From NCBI GenBank assembly GCA_964558395.1, contig CAZLDS010000008.1, positions 1 through 64,000 of the forward strand: DNA of 64,000 nt, written 5' to 3'. The stretch is from CSP1-5 sp964558395 (GTDB lineage Bacteria; Methylomirabilota; Methylomirabilia; Methylomirabilales; CSP1-5). The position numbers and the translations under genes were made by a program. The notes below the pieces were generated by a model that was not told where the DNA came from, made no database searches, and saw only the letters and a list, made by a program, of their open reading frames with translations. Each line of letters starts with the position of its first letter. Within the stretch, counting starts at the first letter, position 1. Shown here piece by piece: positions 40,089-49,104 of this stretch.

Positions 40089-41486
40089 ATGAATGTCGAC
40101 CCACGAAAGATCAAGATCCTGGCAGTAGACGATGACACGAGCTCCCTGGAACTGCTCCAGACAATCCTGGACGCTCACGGCTATCAGATAATCACGGCAA
40201 CCAACGGCAAAGAGGGGCTTGCCATCGTCCAGGCGCTCCCTATTGACCTCGTCATCACCGATCTCCGGATGCCTGGCATGGACGGTCTGGCCTTCCTGAA
40301 GGCGGCACATGGCAACTTCTCCAGCATGCCGGTGATCATCACTACCGCGCACGCCTCTATCGATTCGGCGGTCGAAGCCATCAAGAAGGGGGCCTACGCT
40401 TACCTCACCAAGCCGATCACCAGTGAACGGGTCCTCCACCTGGTGGGCCGGGCGATCGCCGAGCAGCAACTGCGCCAAGAGAATCTCTATCTACGGCGCC
40501 AACTCGAGCAGCGGCACCAGTTTGACAATATCCTCGGCAAGAGTCCCCACATGCAGGAGATCTTCCGACTCATCGAGGACCTCGAGGGGAGCGAGGCAAC
40601 CGTTCTCATTCAGGGAAACACCGGAACCGGGAAGGAACTGATCGCCAGAGCGCTCCACTTCCACAGCCCCCGAAAAGAGCGTCCCTTCTTGGCCGTCAAC
40701 TGCGGTGGCTTGACCGAGACCCTGCTCGAGAGTGAACTGTTCGGGCACATCAAAGGCGCCTTCACCGGTGCAACGGCCAACAAACGCGGACTCTTCAAAG
40801 AGGCGGATGGCGGGACCCTCTTCCTGGACGAGATCAGCGAGACAAGTCCCAGTATGCAGGTCAGACTCTTGCGCGCGATCCAGGAAGGGGAGATCAAGCC
40901 GGTGGGGAGCGAGCAGTCGATGAACGTGGATGTCCGGATCATCGCCGCCACCAACCAGGACCTAACCCAGGCCATGGCCGCGGGCCGGTTTCGGCCTGAC
41001 CTCTACTATCGCCTCAACGTCATCGGCATCCACCTCCCCGACCTGAAGGAGCGCCGGGAGGACATCCCCGCTTTGGCACAGCACTTCCTTGATCTCTACC
41101 GGGAGCGGCTGAAGAAAAAGGAAGTCGGCGAGATCTCTCCAGAGGCACTTGCGGTCCTCATGGACTACGAGTGGCCGGGCAATGTCCGGGAACTCGAAAA
41201 CTGCATCGAACGGGCGGTGGTGTTGGCCCGGGGCGAGGCGATTCGGCCAGAACATCTCCCGGGAAGTCTCCGGCAGCTGACGCCGGAGCGGTCTCTCACC
41301 TTTGCGGTTGGAACCTCGCTCGAGGTGTTAGAGCGGCAGGCGATCACCGCCACCCTGCGCGAGGTGAAGGGAAACAAGGCCGCGGCCGCCCGACTGCTGG
41401 GGATCTCCCAGCGCACCCTCTATCGCAAGATCAAGACCTACAACCTCGACCGCCTGCTACAAGACATAATGTCCGGATCAGGGTGA
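40089..41486 (+). CDS. NtrC-family sigma54-dependent response regulator
   Basis: A 465-aa transcription activator with three domains. Receiver (residues 8-120): AVDDD, ITDLRMPGMDG with the phospho-accepting Asp, TAHA and LTKPI. AAA+ sigma54-interaction domain (about 145-370): Walker A GNTGTGKE, ESELFGHIKGAFTGA (the GAFTGA loop that contacts sigma54), Walker B GTLFLDEI, and WPGNVRELEN. Fis-type HTH (about 415-455): EVKGNKAAAARLLGISQRTLYRKIK. The first ATG giving the receiver intact is at 40089, preceded by ACAAGG. No histidine kinase gene is adjacent, so the partner is elsewhere. Confidence 0.94.
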   Translation: MNVDPRKIKILAVDDDTSSLELLQTILDAHGYQIITATNGKEGLAIVQALPIDLVITDLRMPGMDGLAFLKAAHGNFSSMPVIITTAHASIDSAVEAIKKGAYAYLTKPITSERVLHLVGRAIAEQQLRQENLYLRRQLEQRHQFDNILGKSPHMQEIFRLIEDLEGSEATVLIQGNTGTGKELIARALHFHSPRKERPFLAVNCGGLTETLLESELFGHIKGAFTGATANKRGLFKEADGGTLFLDEISETSPSMQVRLLRAIQEGEIKPVGSEQSMNVDVRIIAATNQDLTQAMAAGRFRPDLYYRLNVIGIHLPDLKERREDIPALAQHFLDLYRERLKKKEVGEISPEALAVLMDYEWPGNVRELENCIERAVVLARGEAIRPEHLPGSLRQLTPERSLTFAVGTSLEVLERQAITATLREVKGNKAAAARLLGISQRTLYRKIKTYNLDRLLQDIMSGSG

Positions 41487-41574
41487 TCGTGTACCAGCCT
41501 GACGGACTCTTTCCATTCCTCTCGCCCTGCCCATCACCATACGCGCGCTGAAGAATTCATCGCGGCCTACCTTG

Positions 41575-42495
41575 CTATTCAGCCGCGCTCGCTGTGGCTG
41601 CCACTTGCTTTAGCAAGACCGGAAGCGGCTTGCTCACCTCCCCGGTATAGAGCGAAAGGTGAGGGAAGGGAATCTCGATCCCTTCAGCGTCAAACGCCTT
41701 TTTCAATCGCCGCCGGTACTCGCGGCCCACGTTCCACTGTTGAATCGGGTGGGTCTTCAGTCGCGCCTTGACGATAACTGCGGAATCAGCGAAGTCATCC
41801 ACACCAAAAATCTCAATGGGTTCCAGGATCCGATAGCCCCATTCGGGATCTTGACGCATTTCCTCGGCTACGCGCACCATGACTTCGGCCACATGATCGG
41901 TATCCTCCTTGTACGCCACCCCCATATCGATGACGTAACCCGACCAACCCTTGGTCATATTGGAGAGGGTATTAATTGTGCCGTTCGGGAAGACGTGGAC
42001 CACTCCCGCGAGATCTCGCAACGCGATCGTCCGAAAGCTGATGGCCTCAACGAGCCCCCCCGTCCCGTTCACGATCGCAACATCCCCCACTCGCACCTGG
42101 TCTTCCATCACCATAAAAAACCCGCTGATTAGGTCGCGGACGATATTCTGCGCGCCAAAGCCTACCGCGAGCCCAATGATCCCGGCACCCGCCAGAATTG
42201 GGGTCACATCCAACCCGATCTGCCCTAAAGCGATCACCAGAACAATCCCCCACAGGACCACCACCCCGATCGTGCGGAGCAGGCCAATCAACGTCGCCAC
42301 CCGTTTCTGTGCCTGCCCTGGCACCGCTTCGGTCCTCTCGCCCGCCTTCACGAGCGCCGCCTCGAGACGACTCAAGCCAAGCCGGAGGAAGCGAGCGCCG
42401 ATATAGCCGGCAATGAGGATTAATCCTATCCGGAGCGCGGCGGCCCCAGTTTTAACCAAATACGGTGCGAGCGTCCCCATAGATACTTCCGTCAT
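41575..42495 (-). CDS. MscS-family mechanosensitive channel
   Basis: A 306-aa small-conductance mechanosensitive channel that releases solutes on hypo-osmotic shock. Three TM segments: about 12-35 (LRIGLILIAGYIGARFL), 73-95 (IGVVVLWGIVLVIALGQIGL) and the pore helix TM3 (ILAGAGIIGLAVGFGAQNIVRDLISGFF, about 100-127). Next come the beta domain (VRVGDVAIVNGTGGLVEAISFRTIALRD) and the C-terminal alpha/beta domain. ATG at 42495 has GGAGGG 7 bases upstream; the frame extends further upstream without homologous content. A YggB-type length and layout. Confidence 0.93.
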   Translation of the reverse strand: MTEVSMGTLAPYLVKTGAAALRIGLILIAGYIGARFLRLGLSRLEAALVKAGERTEAVPGQAQKRVATLIGLLRTIGVVVLWGIVLVIALGQIGLDVTPILAGAGIIGLAVGFGAQNIVRDLISGFFMVMEDQVRVGDVAIVNGTGGLVEAISFRTIALRDLAGVVHVFPNGTINTLSNMTKGWSGYVIDMGVAYKEDTDHVAEVMVRVAEEMRQDPEWGYRILEPIEIFGVDDFADSAVIVKARLKTHPIQQWNVGREYRRRLKKAFDAEGIEIPFPHLSLYTGEVSKPLPVLLKQVAATASAAE

Positions 42496-42754
42496 CGTGT
42501 TTCCCTCCTTTTCCGATGAGACCTGCATTCTGCGTTTCATCAGGGGCGGTACCGACCAACCCCTCTCATACGCGCGCGGATTTCCTGCAGACCGGACTGC
42601 GGATGTCAGCACGTCGGCCCCGAAGCGTATCTGCTTCAGGGTGGGACTTCGAATCGAAGAAACAAGCAAGCTCACTGCGAGGATTCATCGAGGACCGTGA
42701 TCAGGGAGGATCACGTCGATACCAGGCAGGCTGATGACGTCGCTGGAGTCCTTG

Positions 42755-42949
42755 TCAACCAATCCCGAGGGCCTGGAGGAGAGAAAGCAATGAGGGCCCC
42801 AAGAGGGCGAGGGTCAGGAGGGTGGCAACCCCCAACAGCAACCACGGCAGCCGCCGTCTCCAGCGCTCCCGGCGAATCTGCTGGTGGGCAAGCGCCCGGC
42901 GCCGTTCCTCGTCTCTCAATCGCTGATATTCACCGGAAGGGATCGGCAT
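42755..42949 (-). CDS. Small membrane protein
   Basis: A 64-aa protein from the ATG at 42949. The N-terminal half is very basic and helical (YQRLRDEERRRALAHQQIRRERWRRR), followed by one TM segment (LPWLLLGVATLLTLALLGPSLL). A positive-inside single-pass topology is expected. It lies between the YIP1 and MscS genes on the same strand; GGAG is about 6 bases before the ATG. No family recognised. It could be a small regulator of a membrane protein, which is speculation. Confidence 0.55.
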   Translation of the reverse strand: MPIPSGEYQRLRDEERRRALAHQQIRRERWRRRLPWLLLGVATLLTLALLGPSLLSLLQALGIG

Positions 42950-43033
42950 GGAGGCTCCGTGTCCCTTCTCTATCACGGGGTTTGGATCGTGTCAAGGCGG
43001 CTGCCGACCTCTGATCGGGCGGATCGATGCGAC

Positions 43034-43558
43034 CTAGATGTTTCCCCCCACCGCGTAGACAAAGAATCTGGCGGCCAGAACAAACACGATCCATCCGATA
43101 ACGCAGACACCCACGGCTCGCATGGTCCCCTTATAATCAAGGGCTTGTCTGACCGCGATGACCATCGCGACCAGCATCCAGACGTCGGTAACCCAGAAGA
43201 CAATTCCAGTCACCGCGGGAACGATCCCCAGCACGCGGATGATTCCAGGCGAGGTGGAAAAGCCAATGGTGCGCAACATCTCTCCCATGTCGGCTTTTGT
43301 CTGTGGTTCCGGCAGCAGCTTCGTGCCGATGACGTACGTCAGAAACGCCCAAATGTACCACCCGATCAGTGCGCCAATCGCCCCCAAGAAAACGCCACCG
43401 GGCCCTACCCAAGTAATCGTCCCCACTCCCGCGGCGACACTCGACAGGACCACCACCCCCATGGCCTGGCCCATGGCTCCCTTGTCGGCCTCGACTTCCT
43501 CATACAGGGCCACATCGAGTTTAGCTGCCCGAACCATACGCTCCGCAAAACCCGCCAT
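43034..43558 (-). CDS. YIP1-family membrane protein
   Basis: A 174-aa inner-membrane protein with about five hydrophobic segments and the YIP1 pattern (GAMGQAMGVVVLSSVAAGVG, FLGAIGALIGWYIWAFLTYVIGTKLLPEPQT, LRTIGFSTSPGIIRVLGIVPAVTGIVFWVTDVWMLVAMVIAVRQALDY in pieces). Bacterial YIP1 proteins have no assigned function. It starts 54 bases after the end of nadC on the same strand and may be cotranscribed with it. Confidence 0.85.
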   Translation of the reverse strand: MAGFAERMVRAAKLDVALYEEVEADKGAMGQAMGVVVLSSVAAGVGTITWVGPGGVFLGAIGALIGWYIWAFLTYVIGTKLLPEPQTKADMGEMLRTIGFSTSPGIIRVLGIVPAVTGIVFWVTDVWMLVAMVIAVRQALDYKGTMRAVGVCVIGWIVFVLAARFFVYAVGGNI

Positions 43559-43612
43559 CCTTCCCTCCGATGTGTTATGCGATGCCAGCCAGAGTGGGGG
43601 TCCAACCCAGGG

Positions 43613-44482
43613 TTAGCCGGCTTGGATTTCGAGACTGATATCGAGGGCCCGCGCCGAGTGGGTAAGGGCCCCAATGGAGATTAAATCGACGCCGGTTTCG
43701 GCGATGCGCCGCACATTCTCCAGCGTGATCCCGCCCGACGCCTCGAGGAGAACCTTCCCTTTGTATCGCCGAACCACGTCTTCGATGTGGTTGAGAGGCA
43801 TCTGGTCCAGCAAGAGTGCATCCGCCCCCGCCTCTGCGGCGTCCGCTGCGTCCTCCGGCGTTTCAACTTCTACCTGGATCTTCAGCAGATGGCTCGTCTG
43901 CTGTCGGAGGCGAGCTACCATCGCCTTGAGGGTCTCCCCCCGGGCCTTGACCACTGCCAGATGGTTGTCTTTCACCAGGATGCCGTCGCTCAGGTTCATC
44001 CGGTGGTTCATCCCGCCGCCCGCCCGCACGGCATACTTCTCAAGCCACCGCATGCCCGGGACGGTCTTACGCGTATCCACGATCCGAACGGGCAGTCCGG
44101 AGACCGCGGCCACGTAACGCGCAGTCTCGGTGGCGATCCCCGAGAGTCGCTGCAGAAAGTTCAGGGCCACCCGTTCGGCCTTGAGCATGCTCGCCACGGC
44201 CCCACTGATCACAGCGATCCGCTCCCCGAGGGCGACGGGACTCCCTTCGCCACGGAGGAGGTCTACCTGTAGGCGAGGCTCGACCGTGGTAAAGACCCCC
44301 GCGAACACCCCCAAGCCAGCCAGCACGCCCGGCGCCCGGGCCACGGCCTCTGCCCTGCCACGCTCATCTGCAGGGACCAGTGCCTCCGTGGTGGGATCCC
44401 CGCTCGCCACGTCTTCTTCGAGGGCGCGCTCGATCAGCACGCGGACATGCAGCGGGACCGTAGGTGCATCGCTCACAGACAT
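43613..44482 (-). CDS. nadC: Nicotinate-nucleotide pyrophosphorylase (quinolinate phosphoribosyltransferase)
   Basis: Converts quinolinate and PRPP to nicotinate mononucleotide in de novo NAD synthesis. The 289-aa protein shows EEDVASGDPTTEALVP, LNFLQRLSGIATETARYV, RIVDTRKTVPGMRWLEKYAVRAGGGMNHRMNLSDGILVKDNHL read in adjoining pieces, VEVETPEDAADA, LLDQMPL, EASGGITLENVR and DLISIGALTHS, covering all PRPP- and quinolinate-binding residues. It is divergent from nadA across a 66-base promoter region, so the two NAD genes may share control. Confidence 0.95.
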   Translation of the reverse strand: MSVSDAPTVPLHVRVLIERALEEDVASGDPTTEALVPADERGRAEAVARAPGVLAGLGVFAGVFTTVEPRLQVDLLRGEGSPVALGERIAVISGAVASMLKAERVALNFLQRLSGIATETARYVAAVSGLPVRIVDTRKTVPGMRWLEKYAVRAGGGMNHRMNLSDGILVKDNHLAVVKARGETLKAMVARLRQQTSHLLKIQVEVETPEDAADAAEAGADALLLDQMPLNHIEDVVRRYKGKVLLEASGGITLENVRRIAETGVDLISIGALTHSARALDISLEIQAG

Positions 44483-44488
44483 TCCCCC

Positions 44489-44517
44489 TTGACCCCTCGT
44501 TCTCCTTCTCTTAGTAT
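44489..44517 (+). promoter_or_regulatory. Promoter of nadA in the nadC-nadA intergenic region
   Basis: TTGACC (44489-44494), 17-base spacer, TAGTAT (44512-44517); a better -10, TATAAT (44515-44520), lies 20 bases from the -35. No clear NrtR or NadR operator is visible. Confidence 0.5.
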
Positions 44518-44548
44518 AATAACAGAAAGGGTTTTCTGGAGGAAGACC

Positions 44549-45502
44549 ATGGCGGCCCGAACCGACATCAACGAGGCGATCCTTCGCTTAAAGCAGCAGC
44601 GGAAGGCCGTCATCCTGGCCCATAACTATCAAGTTCCAGAGGTCCAGGACGTGGCTGACTTTACCGGAGATTCGCTGGGCCTCTCGCAAGCAGCCGCCCA
44701 GACGGACGCGGAACTCATTGTGTTCTGTGGCGTCCACTTCATGGCCGAGACCGCCTCAATCCTCTGTCCCGACAAGACGGTCCTCCTCCCTGACCTGGAG
44801 GCCGGATGCTCCTTGGCGGCCACCATTACGGGTGAGGAACTGCAGCAATGGAAAGCCAAGCACCCCGAGGCCACGGTGGTGTCGTACGTCAACACGACGG
44901 CAGAGGTCAAGGCCGAGAGTGATTACTGCTGCACCTCGGCTAACGCCGCCAAAGTCGTCCAGGCCATTCCCGCCGATCGGGAGATTCTCTTTCTCCCCGA
45001 CCTCTTTCTTGGAGATTATGTCGCCAGGGTCACGGGTCGCAAGAACATCCGCGTCTGGCCGGGGGAGTGCCACGTCCATGCCGGGATCCGCCCTGGGCAC
45101 TTTAAGGAAGCCCTCCGCCTCCATCCGGATGCCGAAGAAATCTTCATCCATCCGGAGTGCGGCTGCACGACGAATTGCATGGCCTTTGCCCAGGAAGAGG
45201 CCGATTTGCAGGACAGAATCCACATCCTCTCTACGAGCGGCATGATCCGCCGGAGCGTGGCCTCTCCTGCCCGGAAGTTTATCGTGGCGACCGAGACCGG
45301 CATCCTCTATCCCCTGCAAAAGGGCAACCCGGACAAGGTGTTTGTCCCCCTCAAGGAGGATGCGGTCTGCGAGTACATGAAACGAATTACCTTGGAAAAG
45401 GTCCTTCACTCGCTCGAGGCGATGGTCTTTCAAGTAAAGGTGCCGGCAGAGATCGCTATCCGAGCCCGGACCGCCATCGACCGGATGCTCGAACTCGCCT
45501 AG
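44549..45502 (+). CDS. nadA: Quinolinate synthase (NadA)
   Basis: Condenses iminoaspartate (from NadB) with dihydroxyacetone phosphate using a [4Fe-4S] cluster. The 317-aa protein carries LAHNYQVPEVQDVADFTGDSLGLSQAA in pieces, CGVHFMAETASILCPDK (first cluster Cys), TTAEVKAESDYCCTSANA (second), WPGECHVHAGIRP and HPECGCTTNC (third). The ATG at 44549 has GGAGGAA 5 bases upstream. Length matches the short NadA type. nadB is not in the window. Confidence 0.96.
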   Translation: MAARTDINEAILRLKQQRKAVILAHNYQVPEVQDVADFTGDSLGLSQAAAQTDAELIVFCGVHFMAETASILCPDKTVLLPDLEAGCSLAATITGEELQQWKAKHPEATVVSYVNTTAEVKAESDYCCTSANAAKVVQAIPADREILFLPDLFLGDYVARVTGRKNIRVWPGECHVHAGIRPGHFKEALRLHPDAEEIFIHPECGCTTNCMAFAQEEADLQDRIHILSTSGMIRRSVASPARKFIVATETGILYPLQKGNPDKVFVPLKEDAVCEYMKRITLEKVLHSLEAMVFQVKVPAEIAIRARTAIDRMLELA

Positions 45503-45695
45503 TCCCATCTCATTTTCAAAAGTAGTAGACCAAACGAACCCGACATAGTACCGTTTGGCAGACCGGTTCTTTCCTGTCTCTCCTGAGCACCATCCGCTGC
45601 GGACAACTCACAACGGGTCGACGGCCTCCGAACAACCAAGGGTGGCCCTGAACGGACCGCCCATCATAATGGTGACGGAGACGCAATGTCCTCTC

Positions 45696-46091
45696 TCACA
45701 ACCTATCTTCTTCCTCTACCAATTGACGCACAAGACTCGACGGGTGGTATCGGAGCCTCTGAATAATTTCCCTGCTCCTGGCCGTTCCGATCTTCTTCAA
45801 AGACCAAATAATCTCCCGCACGATATAAAAGTCTTCCTCGGTTTCGAGCATTGCTTCAAAGGGTGCCACGGCTCGGTCACTCTTTAGATCCCCGAGGAGC
45901 CGTATCGCCATCATGCGGTTCTCTCTAAGCGTATGGCTCAGGGTGAGGATCAGCTTTTCGTCGTACGGAAGACGCGCATAGTCAGAGAGATTGAATCCAC
46001 AGGCAGGGCAGACGAGATCCGACTCCTGTGTCTCCGCCCAACAGCCCGGACAGAAAAAAAGCATGCGGCGCCCGCACTTCCTATTCCTCAT
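45696..46091 (-). CDS. Zinc-ribbon plus HEAT-repeat protein
   Basis: A 131-aa protein (or 122 aa if translation starts at the ATG at 46064). The N-terminus is a zinc ribbon, FFCPGCWAETQESDLVCPACGFNL (two CxxC pairs), and the rest is a HEAT-like pair of helices (IRLLGDLKSDRAVAPFEAMLET, IVREIIWSLKKIGTARSREIIQRLRYH), the PBS-lyase/HEAT pattern. Such proteins serve as scaffolds. It is the last of a three-gene run of poorly known genes on the - strand behind tatAC. Confidence 0.75.
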   Translation of the reverse strand: MRNRKCGRRMLFFCPGCWAETQESDLVCPACGFNLSDYARLPYDEKLILTLSHTLRENRMMAIRLLGDLKSDRAVAPFEAMLETEEDFYIVREIIWSLKKIGTARSREIIQRLRYHPSSLVRQLVEEEDRL

Positions 46092-46106
46092 CAGGTATTG
46101 TTGCTG

Positions 46107-47106
46107 TCACTCCGGGGAGGAATGCTCCTTGAGCCGTTGGAGTTCCTCCTGGAGTGCGGCGATCTCCTCACGGAGGCGCGAAATCACGGCCTCCCATCCC
46201 CGGCTTTCGCCACGAGCGCCGGAGAGCTTGAACTCCAAAGTCTGTTTGTCTTTCGAAAGTTCGTACACCTTGGAAATGCAGGGAAGCGGCCCGGCTGCTC
46301 TCCTCAGTCCACAGCTTCGTGATCTCATCAATCCGCCGCCGAAGTTTCTCATTCTCGAAGCCGAGTTGGTCGATCTCTCGCCGTAGCTCGTCCCCGCCTT
46401 CGGACGACGCCTCTTTAGTACGAGCGGGATCCGGGGCGGTCGCATACATTTCGGGGGTTCGGTGGATCCAGGGCCGGTCCGGTCCGAAGACCCCCGGCTT
46501 CCCGGCGAGTAACTCGATCGAACGCAACCAGGCCGAGCCTTCACATCCTACGGGCTCCTCCCTGAAGCGGTAATCGTGCTTGCGGACAAACTCGAGAAGT
46601 TCAGTCCTCAGTTTCTCAATCTTCGCCGCTTGAAGCTTGAGCAAATCCGGGAGGTTTGGATGGTTCGGCTCAATCGCAAGGGCTAAATAGAGATGGGGAA
46701 GGCATAACCCGGATGATCTTTCAAGACTTTGTTTGAATTCGAGGTCAGCGATAAACTCTACACAACTCATGAGACGGCGCCATCTGGATTGCACGATGTG
46801 AGAGCGGCGGAGTCCTTCAATGGCCCCCAGCGCGTCCTTGAGAAGGTGCTCGTGGATTACCGCTGTCCCCGAGGCGCTGTGATGTATTTTCGGGAGCATC
46901 CACGCGTGCCAATTGCAAAATCCACGGGATGCCAACAGCTCCTCCCGGCATCCGGGATCCGTGACCCGCTCGTACATGAAATGATCCATCGTGCGCACCG
47001 AGAACCTGACGAGCAGCGTGCAGACCGGGCATCCTTCCTCCGCACACGCGTCCCGCAGTTCAAAATAGGCGATGAACTTCGTCGGCTGGTTGGGCGGCTG
47101 AGTCAC
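46107..47106 (-). CDS. DUF6062-like Cys-rich protein, apparently frameshifted
   Basis: From the GTG at 47106 the frame encodes GCPVCTLLVRFSVRTMDHFMYERV, SRGFCNWHAWML and LCLPHLYLALA, the cysteine and tryptophan pattern of DUF6062 proteins, then a coiled coil (LRREIDQLGFENEKLRRRIDEITKLWTEE). Near 46275-46290 that frame turns into unlikely sequence, while the +1 frame continues convincingly: SKVYELSKDKQTLEFKLSG then VISRLREEIAALQEELQRLKE, ending at 46107. Removing one C in a CCC run joins both parts. If unshifted, the protein would stop at 46168 (312 aa). Its start overlaps the previous gene's stop (GTGA). Function unknown; sequencing error, true mutation or programmed shift are all possible. 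Confidence 0.65.
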
Positions 47107-47866
47107 GCGTCGGCCTCCGGACAGGCGATCGGCTTGAAGTCAACCCCTTCGTAGTAGAGCGCAGAAGGAGCAAAGGCCGAAAACAGCCCGCTGCCGCTCC
47201 AGTTGATCGCGCAAAGCACTTTAATGAGGTCCCAGACCTGAGCACATCAACAGAAGTCCGCACGCTGGAAAAGTAGATGGGAAATTGCCCGCCCAGGGCC
47301 CAGATGCGGACGAAGAGAAGTCTATCAAGCTGGCTGAGGCCCGGCTCGCGCGTGCGCCTGTCCACGACTTCACCGGAAAAGATCTCGATCGTCCCCGCCG
47401 CCCTTGCCAGGGGGTATTGCGCCAGTTCCGGGTCCGGGACGATGGCCTTCCCATTCAGCCGGTACGCGTGCCGCCCATCGGCCATCAGGCGCTCCTTGAA
47501 CACAGTCGGGCCCCATCGAATGTCGATCCCTTCCCTGATGTGGGGATCAAGATCCCAAAGGCGCCCTGGAAATCCGGGATCATGCCCAAGCGGCAGGAGG
47601 ATCCGGACATGTACCCCTTTCTGCTTCACGGGCAGAAGCGCAGGCATCAAAGCCAAGGCATCCTCTACGCGGAGCAACTCGACGTCGAGCCGCTCTCGCA
47701 CTTCCGGTTGTATGCGGCTGAGCAGATCCGTGCCCGATTCACGCTTTCTCGTCCCCCTTTGGTTATGCTGATGTTTCACAAAGGTCCCAGCCGACACGCG
47801 CCGCCCACCGAAATAAAAGACCCCTACCGAAGAATATTCTTCAATAGGAGTCATCGACCCCGCCAC
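47103..47866 (-). CDS. Unknown conserved-looking protein, apparently frameshifted
   Basis: The first about 210 codons read as a genuine protein (RIQPEVRERLDVELLRVEDALALMPALL, WDLDPHIREGIDIRWGPTVF, HAYRLNGKAIVPDPELAQYPLARAAGTIEIFSGEVVD in pieces). After FPIYFSSVRTSVDVLRSG the frame deteriorates, but the alternate frame from about 47235 gives DLIKVLCAINWSGSG, FSAFAPSALYYEGVDF and KPIACPEADA, ending with TGA at 47105-47103. That stop overlaps the next gene's GTG (GTGA), supporting the alternate end. One base appears to be missing in a G run near 47227-47235. Start uncertain (GTG 47866 or ATG 47854). I recognise no family. Confidence 0.55.
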
Positions 47867-47888
47867 TGATGGGGCGGGATGGTTCGCC

Positions 47889-47928
47889 GGTGGACTCCAC
47901 CACCATTGGTCTGCTTATTAGCAAACCA
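47889..47928 (-). other. Two tandem hairpins after tatC
   Basis: GGTGG-ACT-CCACC (47889-47901) and TGGTCTGCT-TATT-AGCAAACCA (47907-47928, 8 of 9 pairs). They lie between the tatC stop and the next gene. No U-run follows, so they are more likely an mRNA-stability or attenuation structure than a terminator. Confidence 0.4.
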
Positions 47929-47969
47929 GGCGAAGGAGTGTCAAGAGAAATACCGTGCTGCTCGCAGGC

Positions 47970-48767
47970 TCACACGCCTTCACGGGCCTCCTGCGCGGCA
48001 GCAGAGCGCCGCGCCTTCTCGATGAGCCGGGCGGCCCAGATCCCAACCTCGTAGAGCAAACACAGGGGGCCGGCCATGAGGGCCTGATTAAAGACATCCG
48101 GGGTCGGGGTCAGAATGGCCGCAATAACGAAGTTGAGCAGGATTGCGTACTTCCGGTTTCGGGTGAGAAACTGCGAGGTAACCAGACCGAGCCGAGCCGC
48201 AAGGGTAATGAGCAGGGGGAGTTGAAAGATGAGCCCGAAAGCCAGAAGGAATTTGACGGTGAAATCGATAAAGAGACCGATGGAGAGCATCGGTGTCAGG
48301 TGTTCGGTCTTGTAGGTGAGGAGGAAGTTCATGGCGAAGGGGAGCACCACGAAATAGCAAAAGGCAAGACCCACAAAAAAGAACACGGTCCCCAAAACAA
48401 CAAAAGGCAGCGCATAACGCCGCTCTCGCTCCAAAAGGCCGGGGCGGACAAAACGCCAGAGTTCGAAAAGGATGAAGGGGATAGCCAGCAGGAGACCGGC
48501 CAGAAACCCGATCTTGATATGGGCCCAGAAGGCCTCGGCGGGGGCAACAAATATCAACTCTGGTGATGGTTTCGTGATGATCACCACAAAGGGGAAACCT
48601 TTCTGGAGGGCATAGGTGGTCGTGAGAATCCGCTTGAGGAAGCCCATGATCTGCTCGGAAAAGTAGAAGGAGAGGGAAAAGCCGACCCCGATGGCGACGA
48701 GGGAGACGATCAGCCGCTTGCGGAGCTCCTCCAGATGGGAGAGGAAGGGCATCCTGTCATCCGACAT
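47970..48767 (-). CDS. tatC: Twin-arginine translocase subunit TatC
   Basis: Core receptor of the Tat system, which exports folded proteins. The 265-aa product begins with MPFLSHLEELRKRLIVSL (the conserved N-terminal amphipathic motif) and contains six TM segments, with FWAHIKIGFLAGLLLAIPFILFELWRFVRPGL and ERRYALPFVVLGTVFFFVGLAFCYFVVLPFAMNFL (in pieces) and the C-terminal FVIAAILTPTPDVFNQALMAGPLCLLYEVGI. It is 4 bases downstream of tatA. TatB is not seen separately; a TatA-TatC minimal system is plausible. Confidence 0.96.
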   Translation of the reverse strand: MSDDRMPFLSHLEELRKRLIVSLVAIGVGFSLSFYFSEQIMGFLKRILTTTYALQKGFPFVVIITKPSPELIFVAPAEAFWAHIKIGFLAGLLLAIPFILFELWRFVRPGLLERERRYALPFVVLGTVFFFVGLAFCYFVVLPFAMNFLLTYKTEHLTPMLSIGLFIDFTVKFLLAFGLIFQLPLLITLAARLGLVTSQFLTRNRKYAILLNFVIAAILTPTPDVFNQALMAGPLCLLYEVGIWAARLIEKARRSAAAQEAREGV

Positions 48768-48771
48768 GGGG

Positions 48772-49029
48772 CTAATTGTCCTCGGAACGGACAGATTCTG
48801 ACGGGGGAGTGGCGGTGTCGCCGGCGGGAGACGCTTGCGTTGAAGACTTTTCCTCTTCGTCCAAGCGGATGTCGGTACTCAACCCCTCTTTAAGGTCCTC
48901 AGATGCCCGCTTGAACTCCCTGAGGCCACGACCCAAGGCCTTGCCGAGATCCGGGAGCGCCTTGGGCCCGAAAACCAACAGGGCAACGATAAAAATGACG
49001 ATCAGTTCAGGCATGCCGATACCGAACAT
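48772..49029 (-). CDS. tatA: Twin-arginine translocase subunit TatA
   Basis: An 85-aa Tat pore subunit. MFGIGMPELIVIFIVALLVFGPKALPDLG holds the N-terminal TM helix and the FGPKxLP hinge, followed by the amphipathic helix GKALGRGLREFKRASEDLKEG and an acidic, Ser/Thr-rich tail. The GxxEL start (GMPEL) and length fit TatA/E rather than TatB. Directly upstream of tatC. Confidence 0.93.
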   Translation of the reverse strand: MFGIGMPELIVIFIVALLVFGPKALPDLGKALGRGLREFKRASEDLKEGLSTDIRLDEEEKSSTQASPAGDTATPPSESVRSEDN

Positions 49030-49104
49030 GGTCCTACTCCTCAGATAACTCCTCCAATGTCAGACTACGTTCCGGGCCCAGGGGATGTCAAGGAGATTTG
49101 CCCC

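Noticed and set aside
47285..47869. 194-aa + strand frame opposite the frameshifted gene
   Set aside because: The - strand frame shows better protein character and an overlap (GTGA) with the next gene; the + strand frame is Pro/Arg/His-rich.
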